Counted from the stretch's first letter, positions 20,714-30,255 are shown. The stretch: DNA of 64,000 nt from Mastigamoeba balamuthi (GCA_902651635.1 CACRSC010000101.1:16786-80785); one strand, 5' to 3'. A program made the numbers and translations. Notes: generated by a model not told the origin, from the sequence alone.

Positions 20714-21064
20714 CTACGGGCGATTGGCTGCTCCCTTCCTCGCCTCTGCCGCGCGGTACTGCTGCACTGCACGGCGGGCACGGCCCTGCTCGCCCTCCAG
20801 CGCCACCGCCTGCAGGCGGCCACCGGCGGCAGCGGTGGCAGGGCCCGAGGCGGCGGTGAGGGCGTCGTAGAGGCACATGGCGGGGAAGTTGCCCTTGGAG
20901 TCCTCGAGCTTCTCGATGAGCAGCGGCAGGGCCGCCTCCCCCATCGCGACGAGCGCGTCCCAGTCGGGGCCGTGGGCCCACGCGGTGGTCGACGACGACA
21001 GCGTGCTGAACCACGTGGCCTTCCACGCGCCAAAGTGCTTCTCAAAGTCCTGCCTCGCCGACAT
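20714..21064 (-). CDS. 116-aa protein of a bacterial-type family (MGEAALPLL), copy A
   Basis: Single exon of 116 aa. The order FGAWK, SSST, PDWDALVAMGEAALPLLIEKL then ALTAASG resembles a small bacterial family I remember with the pattern WK..T...SS, HP.Y..I..MG..A(L/V)PL(L/I)L.EL and W..AL..ITG, often annotated hypothetical. It is probably all-helical; the biochemical role is unknown. It is divergently paired with the DUF7689-like gene at 21497. All three copies (A, C, D) encode exactly the same protein while the surrounding sequence differs. The start at 21064 (MSARQDFEKHF) is the only Met shared by all copies. Assignment to the bacterial family is from memory of its motif and needs an HMM search. 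Confidence 0.65.
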   Translation of the reverse strand: MSARQDFEKHFGAWKATWFSTLSSSTTAWAHGPDWDALVAMGEAALPLLIEKLEDSKGNFPAMCLYDALTAASGPATAAAGGRLQAVALEGEQGRARRAVQQYRAAEARKGAANRP

Positions 21065-21496
21065 TCGCTGCTCTGCTTTGCTGCTGCTCTGCTCTGCTCT
21101 GATTGTTCAAAGTCTGAGCGGAATCACACGGGTCTGATCTCTGTGCCCACCACCATTTCCGTCATGGAGATCGGCAGCCCTCCGGTGCTCGTGCAGGGCA
21201 TCTCGGGCGAGATGATGCCGAAACAGAACACATTTCCTGCGGCATCATGCGCAGACGACGACGAAAGCGATGGAGACAAAACGACATCACTCCTCATTGC
21301 GGCATGCAGCTCCTCGGTCAATCGAGAATAGTGGTCGATGGGGCATGTTGTCATCTTGTGCGGGGCATTGTCGTCTGCATGGTTCGTCATCTCGTCTGTT
21401 CTCGACTGCCCCATAAATGCGCATCTGCGTCGGCCTGGAGTCATCAGAGCTTTCAAAACAGATTTGCAGTGAAGCAGAAGACACAGAACAGGTTAA

Positions 21497-21947
21497 ATGG
21501 CGTATCCCCGTGACCTCAGCCAGGACGAGTGCGACACGCTGGGCATCCCCTTCCCGAGTCCTGCCTACAAGGTGGAGGGCCCTGCAGACCAGAGCTACAA
21601 CTGCATTGCCTACGCCCTCGGATTCACTGACTGGTCCGTTCGCCAGTCCTCCATCCAGTCCTTCTCTGACGGTGCTCACGCCATGTGTTCCCCACAGTTG
21701 GATCAACCCGCAAGACGTTGATTTCTCCCAGCTGCTCCCGCAGCCGCTGCTCGGCGCTGCGGCCACCATCGACAAGTGGGGCACACCTGCAGAGGCCTTC
21801 ACGCACATGAGCAGGGTCCGCGGGCCACGCGGCCTCCCCACCTCCAAGTGCGGCCCATGGCTGCTTGTCTCGCACCCCAGGCCAGGCCCCCTCGCCCACG
21901 CGGTGTACGGAGACGTCAATGCCTCGTACACCAAGAAATCCAATTGA
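21497..21947 (+). CDS. DUF7689-like protein, copy A
   Basis: Two exons (21497-21633 and 21698-21947) around a 64-nt GT-AG intron give 128 aa. Splicing joins ...FTD to CWINPQD, recreating the YNCIAYALGFTD(C/R)W block that matches the bacterial YNCIAWALGDT..WW signature (DUF7689 as I recall it). Later landmarks are TIDKWGTP, SKCG and PLAHAVYGD. The invariant Cys (NCIA) and a C-terminal His (LAHA) would suit a papain-like Cys-His pair, but that is inference. It is divergent from the 116-aa gene, with about 430 bp between the two starts. The same intron is present in copies C and D, so it predates the duplications. Confidence 0.7.
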
Positions 21948-22380
21948 TGCCCCTCCGGCCTTGGCCTCTTGAGCAGTGGAGAGAGCACAACGAATCCTCA
22001 AGTGGGCACAGACAATCACCAATCTCACCATTCTCGTGCCCAGCAATGAAACAAAGGTATCGCTCAATGACCACTCAGGAGTGAATTGCAGTTCTGAAAT
22101 CGGAAGCGAACATGTCTGCTCCGCTACGTCGAGAGAGAATTATCAACACTGTGGATGGAAATTGAGCAGAAGACGCCCTTTCTATGGCGTCTGAATTCCT
22201 GTCAGGAGGTAGGGGGGTTTCGTTCTCATGAAGGAGGGCATTTTCCTAGTCAAATGAGTAGAGAACAACCGCAGAATTGAAAACTCTAGAAGATGCTCAG
22301 CAGGCTGAGGCTCAGATTTAGGTCTGCCGCCATCAGGTATACCGATTGATCACACGACAGCTGTGGCACAGGGAAAGGCG

Positions 22381-22990
22381 AGATGAGAGCAGAGGTCGAG
22401 CCAACACACCATGTGGGGTACTTTCGTTGCTCTCATCACTTGGAGGGCGGAGAAAGCTCCGTGGAGGGGGGACTGTGGGTGATGCTGAAACAGGACACAT
22501 TTCCTGCGGCATCTCACCGATGACAACGAAAGCGACGGAGACAAACCGACATCACTCCTCATTGATCCAACAGTTGGATCAACCCGAAAGACTATGATCT
22601 CTCCCAGCTGCGCCCGCAGCCACTGCTTAGCCCTGCGGCCACCATCGACAAGTGGGGCACACCAGCGTGCGCCTTCACGCACATGAGCAGGGTCCATGGG
22701 CCACGCGGCCTTCCCACCTCCAAGTGTGGCAAATGGCTGCTTGTCTCGCACCCCAGGCCAGGCCCCCTCTTCTCTGCAGACTACGGCAACGTCAATGCTA
22801 CGTACACCAAGAAATCCATTTGATGCCCTGCCGGTGACCCCTCTGCTGTGGCCCTTGAGAAGTGTAGAGTGCACATCACAATCTAATCAGGACACAGACG
22901 ATCATCAAATCACCACTCTCGTGTCCAGAAATGAAACAAAGGCATCGCTCCAGTCCACTCACAAGAGTGAATGCAATTCTGAGCTCGAAA
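22381..22990. repeat. Duplicated unit B (internally deleted)
   Basis: Begins like units A and D (AGCAGAGGTCGAGCCAACAC...). It lacks the 116-aa gene: GGGGGACTGTGGGT is joined straight to the middle of the divergent spacer (GATGCTGAAACAGGACAC), and that in turn to exon 2 of the DUF7689-like gene. At least two internal deletions separate it from unit A. Confidence 0.75.
22572..22823 (+). pseudogene. Exon 2 remnant of the DUF7689-like gene (unit B)
   Basis: Matches exon 2 of copies A and D from WINPKDYDLSQL through TIDKWGTPACAF, SKCGKWLLVSH to a stop after YTKKSI. Exon 1 with the YNCIA signature is missing and the intron is gone, the sequence upstream being the spacer. It keeps an open frame but has no obvious start, so it is treated as a remnant. 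Confidence 0.7.
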
Positions 22991-23725
22991 GCAAACATGC
23001 CTGCTCTACTTCCATGAGAGAGTTTTTTATTCATCAAATTCCATCTCTTATACAAACACAAGTAATTTTGCAGAGACAACCTTCTTTTCAAATAGATTTC
23101 ATTGATTTGTTCTTACAAGTGCAACTCAATCATGTTCTCATAATTTCCTGGAAACAGAGCAGAAGACACTACTCTTTCTATTATCCAGCATAACAGTATA
23201 TATCCTCTTCATGTACCTGTTGACACCTTTTTTGCAGGCTATTGTTGAAACGGTGCCTGGACCATGGGCGACGTGAGCAGCTATGGCATTGACGACTTTG
23301 CTGCGCGGGTCAATGCGGGAGCCAACACGGGCAAAAAACTCTACACAGCAGCCACGCAGGCAACTGGAGCACTGTCGATGCAGCCATGGCTACGAGAGTG
23401 CTCGTGGACTTGACGTGGACCACATGTGAGCTTCAACTATTTATCTTTTTCCTGTTCTATGATGACTAAACAACAAAATGAATAAATTACTTTGCGAACC
23501 CTGCCAAGTGTGGTGGTATCAGAGATATCCCACTATTGATGTGGCTCTGCTGATATGGCAATGACGCCATCGGCACTGCCTGAATGACCTGCCTCCCCAA
23601 AGGTACTCATAATAGAGAGAAACCCTGAGTTAGTGTCCACTCCACACAGGGCCCCTCCTGGGGTACTACCACAGTGAATTCACTGGGTTTGTGGGACCCC
23701 CCACTATCCCAGCCTTCTTTTCGGC
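22991..23725. other. AT-rich spacer with one small open frame
   Basis: Mostly AT-rich. A 49-codon frame at 23264-23413 (MGDVSSYGIDDFAARVNAG...) is preceded by a pyrimidine tract and CAG that could be a splice acceptor. Its composition is more coding-like than its surroundings, but no partner exon or domain is recognised. It may be a fragment of the adjoining element. Confidence 0.35.
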
Positions 23726-24736
23726 ATGTGCACAACACCGGAAATCATGCTGTGCTCCCGCCTTGAGGACTTCCTCGCCCTCAACCCTGCTGCAATGCTG
23801 ATGCTGTCAGTGGTGTGCGATGCCACCCTCGAAGTCGCAGTGGCACTAGATGCTGCTGCTGATTTCGGCATTCCTGTCCCATGGCCCACTGCTGTACCAG
23901 CACCGGTGCCCACGATGATGATGAGAAGCATACCTGTGCCTGCCTTGCAGCCTCTGGCGACCCACCTTGACACGTTGGACGTCACCATGCAGCCCCCAGC
24001 GCCGCACTACGATGCCCCGGACCAGCGCAAGTCAGAGAAGGAGCGATCCCTGGTCTTAAACTGGCGTCCTCCTGCCCCTGTCCCTGTGTCCATTCTTGCT
24101 CAGCTGCCCACGCCTGCTCAAGCCCCTGTCAGACCTTGCCCACGTTCTGCAGCCCCACCAATGCCGCAAGAGCCCATGCACCCACTGTGTGACCACTGCT
24201 CTCCTGTGCGTTTTTCACCTCAGATGATGCAGGTCATTGGCTCAACGGTCTGTGACCTCGACACAACCCCTGGTGCCGACCTCACTGAGCCCACTGGAGT
24301 TTCCTCGGCTGGCCCCATGACACGTGCGGATGACCTCATTCAGGCCATCAGCACCCTTGATGTCTCCATGCCCCATCACTGCACGAGCATGCCATTGGTC
24401 ACGTTTGAGGCCACACTCCTTGATGGGCACACTGTTCACTGTGTTGCTGATACCAGCGCTGCGTGCAGCATCATGCGATGTTGCCTCGCTTCTCAGCTAC
24501 ATGTACTGGTATCACCATGCATGACTTTGCACATCTGCCTGGGCAACGACTCACACGTTCTCATCTTGGGTGAGGCGGTGTACTACAGTCCTGGCAATAA
24601 TTGGCTGACATCCCACAGTTTTGTCACAACTTCTTTGTTGTTCTTGGGGCCTGGGAGTAGGAAAGAGCAGGAGAAGTCCCGATCCCTAGTAGCAAGTGTA
24701 GTCCCCTTGAGTATCAAGGACACGTTCCATGCGTGA
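23726..24736 (+). mobile_element. LTR-retrotransposon-like gag/protease fossil
   Basis: Proline-rich polyprotein-like frame of about 336 codons. A late segment (HCVADTSAACSIM, with a following LGND strand) resembles the active-site region of retropepsin-type aspartic proteases of Ty3/gypsy-like elements. No reverse transcriptase, integrase or LTR pair is recognised around it. It is a partial, broken relic inserted between units B and C of the duplicated module. The still open frame suggests moderate rather than great age. Confidence 0.45.
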
Positions 24737-25647
24737 ATTCATGGAGGCGACCAAGTTCTGTGCATAGCTGACTGGGAGCTCTAGGCACATGAAGTGCTAC
24801 ATGTGCAGCATGAATTACATATGCAACATGCACCACATGTGCTGAAAAACAATGCATGCTTTATCAATTGGCACACAACATACACAGCACATGCTATACA
24901 CATACCTCTACTGCAGAAGCCATCTTGGCTGCTGCACACTTCATCTGTGCTGCTTCCAGGCAGCAGCATACGCACGATGTTGGGGGGTCCATGATCTGGG
25001 CTACCACTTTGCCTGAAGAAACTTTGTCTCTCTTGTTCTTGGAGAACTGGGCACTGGCTTTCTGTGAAGCCAGGCCCAGCCCATGATGTGCATGATGCAC
25101 GCAATGCACACCACATGCATGAAGTGCACGACACAAACACATAATTGAAGGAAAAGGGGAAAAGGAAGGAAGAACAAGGCAGAACAAGGAAGAAACACAC
25201 ACCTTGCAGCTGAGGCTGCATTCTCACACTCCGGCAAGAAGTACGTGGTGTTCTTACCAGAGCTTGAACTGACTTCCTGCTGAAGGTGGTTACCATGAGA
25301 AGATGCAGCTGCATTGCTGGTGGCTGCTGCATGCAGTGCTCGTCTTTGACTTTGTCCTTCTTGTTGGCCTTATGACGGTAAATGGTATCAGTGTAGTGAT
25401 GAAGGGCATGGTGCAAGCTCGTGCTTTACCTCTTCCTGTGATGAATATTATAGAAACACCCATTGGTTTAGCAACTGTAGAGGAAAAAGGAATGAGTGAG
25501 TAAGGGGAAAACGTACTGTCATTTTGTGAAACTCCTTGTCCAGGGCCTTGGTTACCATAGTCCTGGGGTTCAGGGGGCACAGCAGCTACAGGTGCAGCTG
25601 CTACTGCACCTCCTGCTTCAAGAGGAACCCCTGTGTCGTGTCAATCA
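24737..25647. other. Low-complexity spacer (CATGCA-rich)
   Basis: Runs of ACATG/CATGCA words and purine-rich patches (25140-25200) dominate. No gene is supported. It may include decayed parts of the element ending at 24736. Confidence 0.4.
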
Positions 25648-25981
25648 TATGTCTTTGCAGCCAAACGTACCATTTTACCAGTTTCATGAAAAACACCAAA
25701 AAGTGAAAAAGTCGTTTAAAACGACATTTGAATAATATGAAAAAACTAAGTCAGTGTAAATAACTCATAATGTGCACATAAAATGAAAGCAATTCTCATT
25801 TTCGTGAATTCCAATAATGCACAAATCGATAAGCAATTGATTCCTGTTTTCTCGAATTCCAAATTTGACGTCATTGTCGCGAAAGCCACACCTGAAAAAG
25901 TCGTTTTAAAACGACATTTTGTTTCATACTTAGTTTTTTCATTAAAACTGGTAAAATGGTACGTTTGGCTGCAAAGACATA
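25648..25981. mobile_element. Complete Tc1/mariner-type MITE
   Basis: A 330-bp element (25650-25979) flanked by TA on both sides. Its ends are inverted repeats starting TGTCTTTGCAGCCAAACGTA and continuing CCATTTTACCAGTTT, with a second conserved inverted block around AAAGTCGTTT(T)AAAACGAC. It has no coding capacity. TA target duplication plus long TIRs fits a non-autonomous Tc1/mariner-superfamily element. A solo end of the same family is at 17069. Confidence 0.8.
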
Positions 25982-26248
25982 TCGGTTGGGGGCAAAACAA
26001 CAGTCAAAGCAGACCAGCAACTGGTATACACAATCGCGGACCATTGAATGTGCGAAAAGAAATATGTTTATGAGGACAATTGAATGTTTGTTAGGCGCAA
26101 CTGAAAATGGTTGGAATGTGGGCCACGAACATTCAAATGTTCTTTGCAGGGATTCGCCAACACGCCACAGTGCCAAACATTGGTAGACACCGGGCTTCTT
26201 GGGGTGCAAGTGCCTGCTGCACGCGGATAGAGATGCCCTTGTTCCCAG
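25982..26248. other. Spacer between the MITE and unit C
   Basis: AT-rich spacer of under 300 bp with no gene. Unit C similarity starts near 26249. Confidence 0.5.
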
Positions 26249-26373
26249 TTGAGAAGAACCGCAGAATTGAAAACTCTAGAAGATGTTCAGCAGGCAGATG
26301 CTTAAACTGATGTATGCTGACCCTCAGGTAAACCGATTGCTCACACGACTGCTGGGGGGCTCTCAGGAGGGAT

Positions 26374-26724
26374 CTACGGGCGATTGGCTGCTCCCTTCCT
26401 CGCCTCTGCCGCGCGGTACTGCTGCACTGCACGGCGGGCACGGCCCTGCTCGCCCTCCAGCGCCACCGCCTGCAGGCGGCCACCGGCGGCGGCAGTGGCA
26501 GGGCCCGAGGCGGCGGTGAGGGCGTCGTAGAGGCACATGGCGGGGAAGTTGCCCTTGGAGTCCTCGAGCTTCTCGATGAGCAGCGGCAGGGCCGCCTCCC
26601 CCATCGCGACGAGCGCGTCCCAGTCGGGGCCGTGGGCCCACGCGGTGGTCGACGACGACAGCGTGCTGAACCATGTGGCCTTCCACGCGCCAAAGTGCTT
26701 CTCAAAGTCCTGCCTCGCCGACAT
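26374..26724 (-). CDS. 116-aa protein of a bacterial-type family, copy C
   Basis: Encodes a protein identical to copies A and D. The few nucleotide differences (for example GGCGGCAGTGG against GGCAGCGGTGG, and CCATGTGG against CCACGTGG) are silent in this frame. In this copy the frame is open upstream to 26784, but the Met at 26724 (MSARQDF) is the start supported by the other copies. It is divergent from the DUF7689-like gene at 26986, with the shortest spacer of the three. Confidence 0.65.
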   Translation of the reverse strand: MSARQDFEKHFGAWKATWFSTLSSSTTAWAHGPDWDALVAMGEAALPLLIEKLEDSKGNFPAMCLYDALTAASGPATAAAGGRLQAVALEGEQGRARRAVQQYRAAEARKGAANRP

Positions 26725-26904
26725 TCGCTGCTCTGCTCTCATACACAGACGACGACGAGAGCGATGGAGACAAAACGACATCACTCCTCATTGCGCCGGC
26801 CTGCTCCTCGGCCAATTGCGAATAGTGGTGGATAGAGGATGTTGTCATCTTGTGAGGGGCATTGTCGTCTGCATGGTTTGTCATCTCGTCTGTTCTCGAC
26901 TGCC

Positions 26905-26914
26905 CTATAAAAAC
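26905..26914 (+). promoter_or_regulatory. Possible TATA-like element before the copy C DUF7689-like gene
   Basis: CTATAAAAAC lies about 75 bp upstream of the start at 26986. Copy A has CCATAAATGC at the same place, and copy D has GTTATAAGAG. The spacing suits a core promoter, but whether this organism uses TATA boxes is unknown. Confidence 0.3.
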
Positions 26915-26985
26915 TGCGTCGGCCTGGAGTCATCAGAGCTTTCAAAACAGATTTGCGGTGAAGCAGAAGACACAGAACCGGTTCA

Positions 26986-27423
26986 ATGCCGTATCCCCGT
27001 GACCTCAGCCAGGACGAGTGCGACGTGCTGGGCATCCCCTTCCCGAGTCCTGCCTACAAGGTGGAGGGCCCTGCAGACCAGAGCTACAACTGCATTGCCT
27101 ACGCCCTCGGATTCACTGACTGGTCCGTTAGCCAGTCCTCCATCCAGCCTCTCTCTGACACTGCTCACGTCGTGTTCCCCACAGTTGGATCAACCCGGAA
27201 GACTATTCTCTCCCAGCTGAACCCGCAGCTGCTCCTCAGCCCTGCGGCCACCATCGACAAGTGGGGCACACCTGCAAAGGCCTTCAAGCACATGAGCAGG
27301 GTCCACGGGTCACGCGGCCTCCCCACCTCCAAGTGCGGCCCATGGCTGCTTGTCTCGCACCCCAGGCCAGGCCCCCTCGCCCACGCAAAGTACGGAGACG
27401 TCAATGCCTCGTACACCCTGTGA
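26986..27423 (+). CDS. DUF7689-like protein, copy C (intron apparently read as coding)
   Basis: Exon 1 (26986-27122) begins MPYPRDLSQDECDVLG and contains YNCIAYALGFTDW. The usual GT-AG intron (27123-27184, 62 nt) is recognisable. After it two bases present in copies A, B and D (the GA of GATCTCTCC) are missing, so the spliced message would shift frame. Without splicing, however, the whole span is one open frame of 145 codons that returns to the normal C-terminus (TIDKWGTP, SKCG, PLAHAKYGD). It is either a pseudogene or a copy in which the intron became coding. The conserved D(C/R)W junction is lost in the unspliced form. Confidence 0.5.
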   Translation: MPYPRDLSQDECDVLGIPFPSPAYKVEGPADQSYNCIAYALGFTDWSVSQSSIQPLSDTAHVVFPTVGSTRKTILSQLNPQLLLSPAATIDKWGTPAKAFKHMSRVHGSRGLPTSKCGPWLLVSHPRPGPLAHAKYGDVNASYTL

Positions 27424-28075
27424 CCAATAAACCCATTCAATGCCCCGCCGTCCTTGGCCTCTTGAGCAATGAGAGAGCACAACGCATCCTGAAGTGGGCA
27501 CAGACAATCACCATTCTCACCATTCTCGTGCCCAGTAATGAAACAAAGGCATCGCTCCATGTCCACTCAGGAGTGAATACAGATCTGAGATCGGAGCGAA
27601 CACGTCTGCTCCGCTAACTCGAGAGAAGAATTATCAACACTGTGGAAGGAAATTGAGCAGAAGACGCTCATTCTATGACGTGTGATGCCTGTCAGGAGAA
27701 AGAGGGGTTTTCGCTCTTCTGGATGGAGGAGGGCATTTTCCTAGCAAATGAGTACAGATATAAAAACTCCAGAAGATTCACAGCAGGCTGGGGCTCAGAC
27801 TGATGAGTGCCGCCATCAGATCTCCCAATTGCTTACACGACAGCTGTGGCACAGGGAAAGGCGCTGCCTTGTGCTCAAGCAGGCGTTTTCAATATTGGTG
27901 GCACTTGGAATAAAGTTCTTGCAGCAAATGGAAATGAGATGAGAGCAAAGGTCGAGCCAACACACCAGGGGTACTTTCGTTGCTCTCATCACTTGGCGGG
28001 CGGAGAAAGCTCCGTGGAGGGGGGTACTGTGGGTGGGAGAGCGATGCCGTGTGCTGTGGGGCTCTCAGGAGGGAT

Positions 28076-28426
28076 CTACGGGCGATTGGCTGCTCCCTTC
28101 CTCGCCTCTGCAGCGCGGTACTGCTGCACTGCACGGCGGGCACGGCCCTGCTCGCCCTCCAGCGCCACCGCCTGCAGGCGGCCACCGGCGGCAGCGGTGG
28201 CAGGGCCCGAGGCGGCGGTGAGGGCGTCGTAGAGGCACATGGCGGGGAAGTTGCCCTTGGAGTCCTCGAGCTTCTCGATGAGCAGCGGCAGGGCCGCCTC
28301 CCCCATCGCGACGAGCGCGTCCCAGTCGGGGCCGTGGGCCCACGCGGTGGTCGACGACGACAGCGTGCTGAACCACGTGGCCTTCCACGCGCCAAAGTGC
28401 TTCTCAAAGTCCTGCCTCGCCGACAT
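28076..28426 (-). CDS. 116-aa protein of a bacterial-type family, copy D
   Basis: Predicted protein identical to copies A and C. At the DNA level I see only one difference from copy A within the frame (CTGCAGCG against CTGCCGCG), which is silent here. Divergent from the gene at 28852 across about 425 bp, the same arrangement and size as copy A. Confidence 0.65.
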   Translation of the reverse strand: MSARQDFEKHFGAWKATWFSTLSSSTTAWAHGPDWDALVAMGEAALPLLIEKLEDSKGNFPAMCLYDALTAASGPATAAAGGRLQAVALEGEQGRARRAVQQYRAAEARKGAANRP

Positions 28427-28851
28427 TCGCTGCTCTGCTTTGCTGCTGCTCTGCTCTGCTCTGATTGTTCAAGTCTGAGCGGAATCACACGGGGTCGTGG
28501 TGCAGATCGCTGTGGTGCCACGCCACCATTTCCGTCGCGGAGATCGGAAGCCCTCCGGTGCTCGTGCAGGGCATCTCTGGCGAGATGATGCTGAAACAGG
28601 ACACATTTCCTGCGGCATCAGGCACAGACGACGACGAGAGCGATGGAGACAAACCGACATCACTCCTCATTGCGCCGGCCTGCTCCTCGGCCAATTGCGA
28701 ATAGTGGTGGAAAGGGGATGTTGTCACCTTGTGAGGGGCATTGTCGTCTGCATGGTTCGTCATCTCGTCTGTTCTGAACACATCTTAAAAGCCCCCTGCG
28801 TTATAAGAGTCAGCAGATCCCAAATAACAGACACCCGACAGAACCAGCACA

Positions 28852-29308
28852 ATGGCGTATCCCCGTGACCTCAGCCAGGCAGAGTGCAACATGCTGGGCA
28901 TCCCCTTCCCGAGTCCTGCCTACAAGGTGGAGGGCCCTGAGGACCAGAGCTACAACTGCATTGCCTACGCCCTCGGATTCACCGATCGGTTCGTCCTCCA
29001 AGTGGGCCACACTTCTGTCGTCAGCGTGCTAATCTCTGGCGCGCTGCTCACGTCGTGTTCCCCACAGTTGGATCAACCCGCAAGACGTTGATCTCTCCCA
29101 GCTGCACCCGCAGCCGCTGCTCGGCCCGGCGGCCACCATCGACAAGTGGGGCACACCTGCAAACGCCTTCACGCACATGAGCAGGGTCCATGGGCCACGC
29201 GGCCTCCCCACCTCCAAGTGCGGCAAATGGCTGCTTGTCTCGCACCCCAGGCCAGGCCCCCTCGCCCACGCAGTGTACGGAGACGTCAATGCCTCGTACA
29301 CCCAGTGA
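28852..29308 (+). CDS. DUF7689-like protein, copy D
   Basis: Two exons (28852-28988 and 29068-29308) around a 79-nt GT-AG intron give 125 aa. Splicing yields YNCIAYALGFTDRWINPQD, the best match in this window to the bacterial YNCIAWALGDTDRWW signature. The C-terminal part (TIDKWGTPANAF, SKCGKW, PLAHAVYGD) agrees with copy A, but the intron sequence is quite different. With copy A, this is one of two copies that look fully functional. Confidence 0.7.
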
Positions 29309-29465
29309 TCCCATTGACATTGACGCCCCTCCCACTGTGGCCGTTGGCAGTGGAGAGAGCACAACACATCCTCAAGTGGGCACAGACAATCACCAGTCTC
29401 ACTCCTCCCGTGTCCAATAATGAAGCAAGGGCATCGTTCCATGTCAACTGTGGAGTAAATACGGG

Positions 29466-29914
29466 CATTTTTCTCCCACCCTAAGTCCGGGGGACCTCTG
29501 CGCCGGTGCACCGCCTGGGAACGATCCCCCAGAGGGGGAGCAAGGTGCACTGAACAATAAGTACATGGCCACGACCGAGCAGGCGACCTGGCCCCTGAGG
29601 GGCCATTTGCAATTTGGAGGAGCGCGTTCTGGGTTCTGCACGAGCATGTTTGCTCCACTATCGCTCCGCCAAAGACTTGCGGGGAGCGAGCCCTGATGCA
29701 CCACAGATGCAGCTTCACGTCCCTGCAAGATGCTTATGCCTTTGTAGCCCTTTGTCCCACTTGCAGGGGCCGATAAGGTGGAGGTGCTAAGGGAAGGGTC
29801 TGGTGCTCTGCGGATGCCCGAATCTCATCCCCTGGGCATCCGTCCTTCTTGCTCAAGGACTTGCTTTGAAAGTGAACAGGCTACTTTTCACTCTTTCCAT
29901 GGCCCGTTTTTTGT
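29466..29914. other. Spacer without a supported gene
   Basis: No domain-bearing frame or repeat recognised. Confidence 0.5.
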
Positions 29915-30255
29915 TTTCATCCTGTGCTGTATCCACACCGCCCTTGTCACGGTCAGAATGAAGGGAGTGCCATGGTCCAGAAAAGAGTAACGCTCTCCAT
30001 GACATACAGGCTTGTGTCCATCTAGAGGTGCTGCAATGGCTCCCAGTAAGTATGAAAGGGACCGTCGACACCGAGGTACTTAAGGTGTTGAAGCTGAGAG
30101 ACTGACTGAATAGTTGCATCACAAGGGGCAGTCCAGTCAGTGAGGTGAGCTGTGGTTGATTTGCATAAGAGCCGTGCACTGTCTAGAGAAGATCCATCGA
30201 TAATTTGGTACGGTAGTGACACCTGGGGCTCCGAGGCACAAACAGAGCCACGATT
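29915..30255 (-). pseudogene. Inverted fragment of the F-box gene family
   Basis: The minus strand reads DGSSLDSARLL, APCDATIQSVSQLQHLKYL and DGPFHTYWEPLQH. These correspond to GSYLESALLV, APCCATVQSISELQHLKDL and YGPIRSYWKPLQH in the gene at 12410-13945. A separate block at 29920-29985 matches the reverse complement of about 13690-13755 of that gene (CCCTTGTCACGGTCAGA). The sequence between these parts in the intact gene is missing, and there is no F-box or start. It is a dispersed, inverted, internally deleted relic. Confidence 0.7.

Larger units (their letters stand above)
20585..22380. repeat. Duplicated two-gene unit A (complete)
   Basis: Complete copy of a roughly 1.5-1.8 kb unit found four times (A-D). 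It carries the minus-strand 116-aa gene, a divergent spacer, the plus-strand DUF7689-like gene and a shared 3' tail containing AATGAAACAAAGG and CGCAGAATTGAAAACTC. Its end, ACAGCTGTGGCACAGGGAAAGGCG, runs directly into unit B, so A and B are in tandem. Confidence 0.8.
26249..27860. repeat. Duplicated two-gene unit C
   Basis: Starts with the tail-type sequence AACCGCAGAATTGAAAACTCTAGAAGATG also found at the end of unit A (about 22267). It then carries the 116-aa gene, a divergent spacer shortened to about 260 bp, the DUF7689-like gene and the 3' tail ending ACAGCTGTGGCACAGGGAAAGGCGC. Confidence 0.8.
27935..29465. repeat. Duplicated two-gene unit D (complete)
   Basis: Opens with AGCAAAGGTCGAGCCAACACACC and GGCGGGCGGAGAAAGCTCCGTGG like A and B. 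It then carries both genes and ends in the shared 3' tail (AATGAAGCAAGGGCATCG). It follows unit C directly, so C and D are in tandem. Confidence 0.8.
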
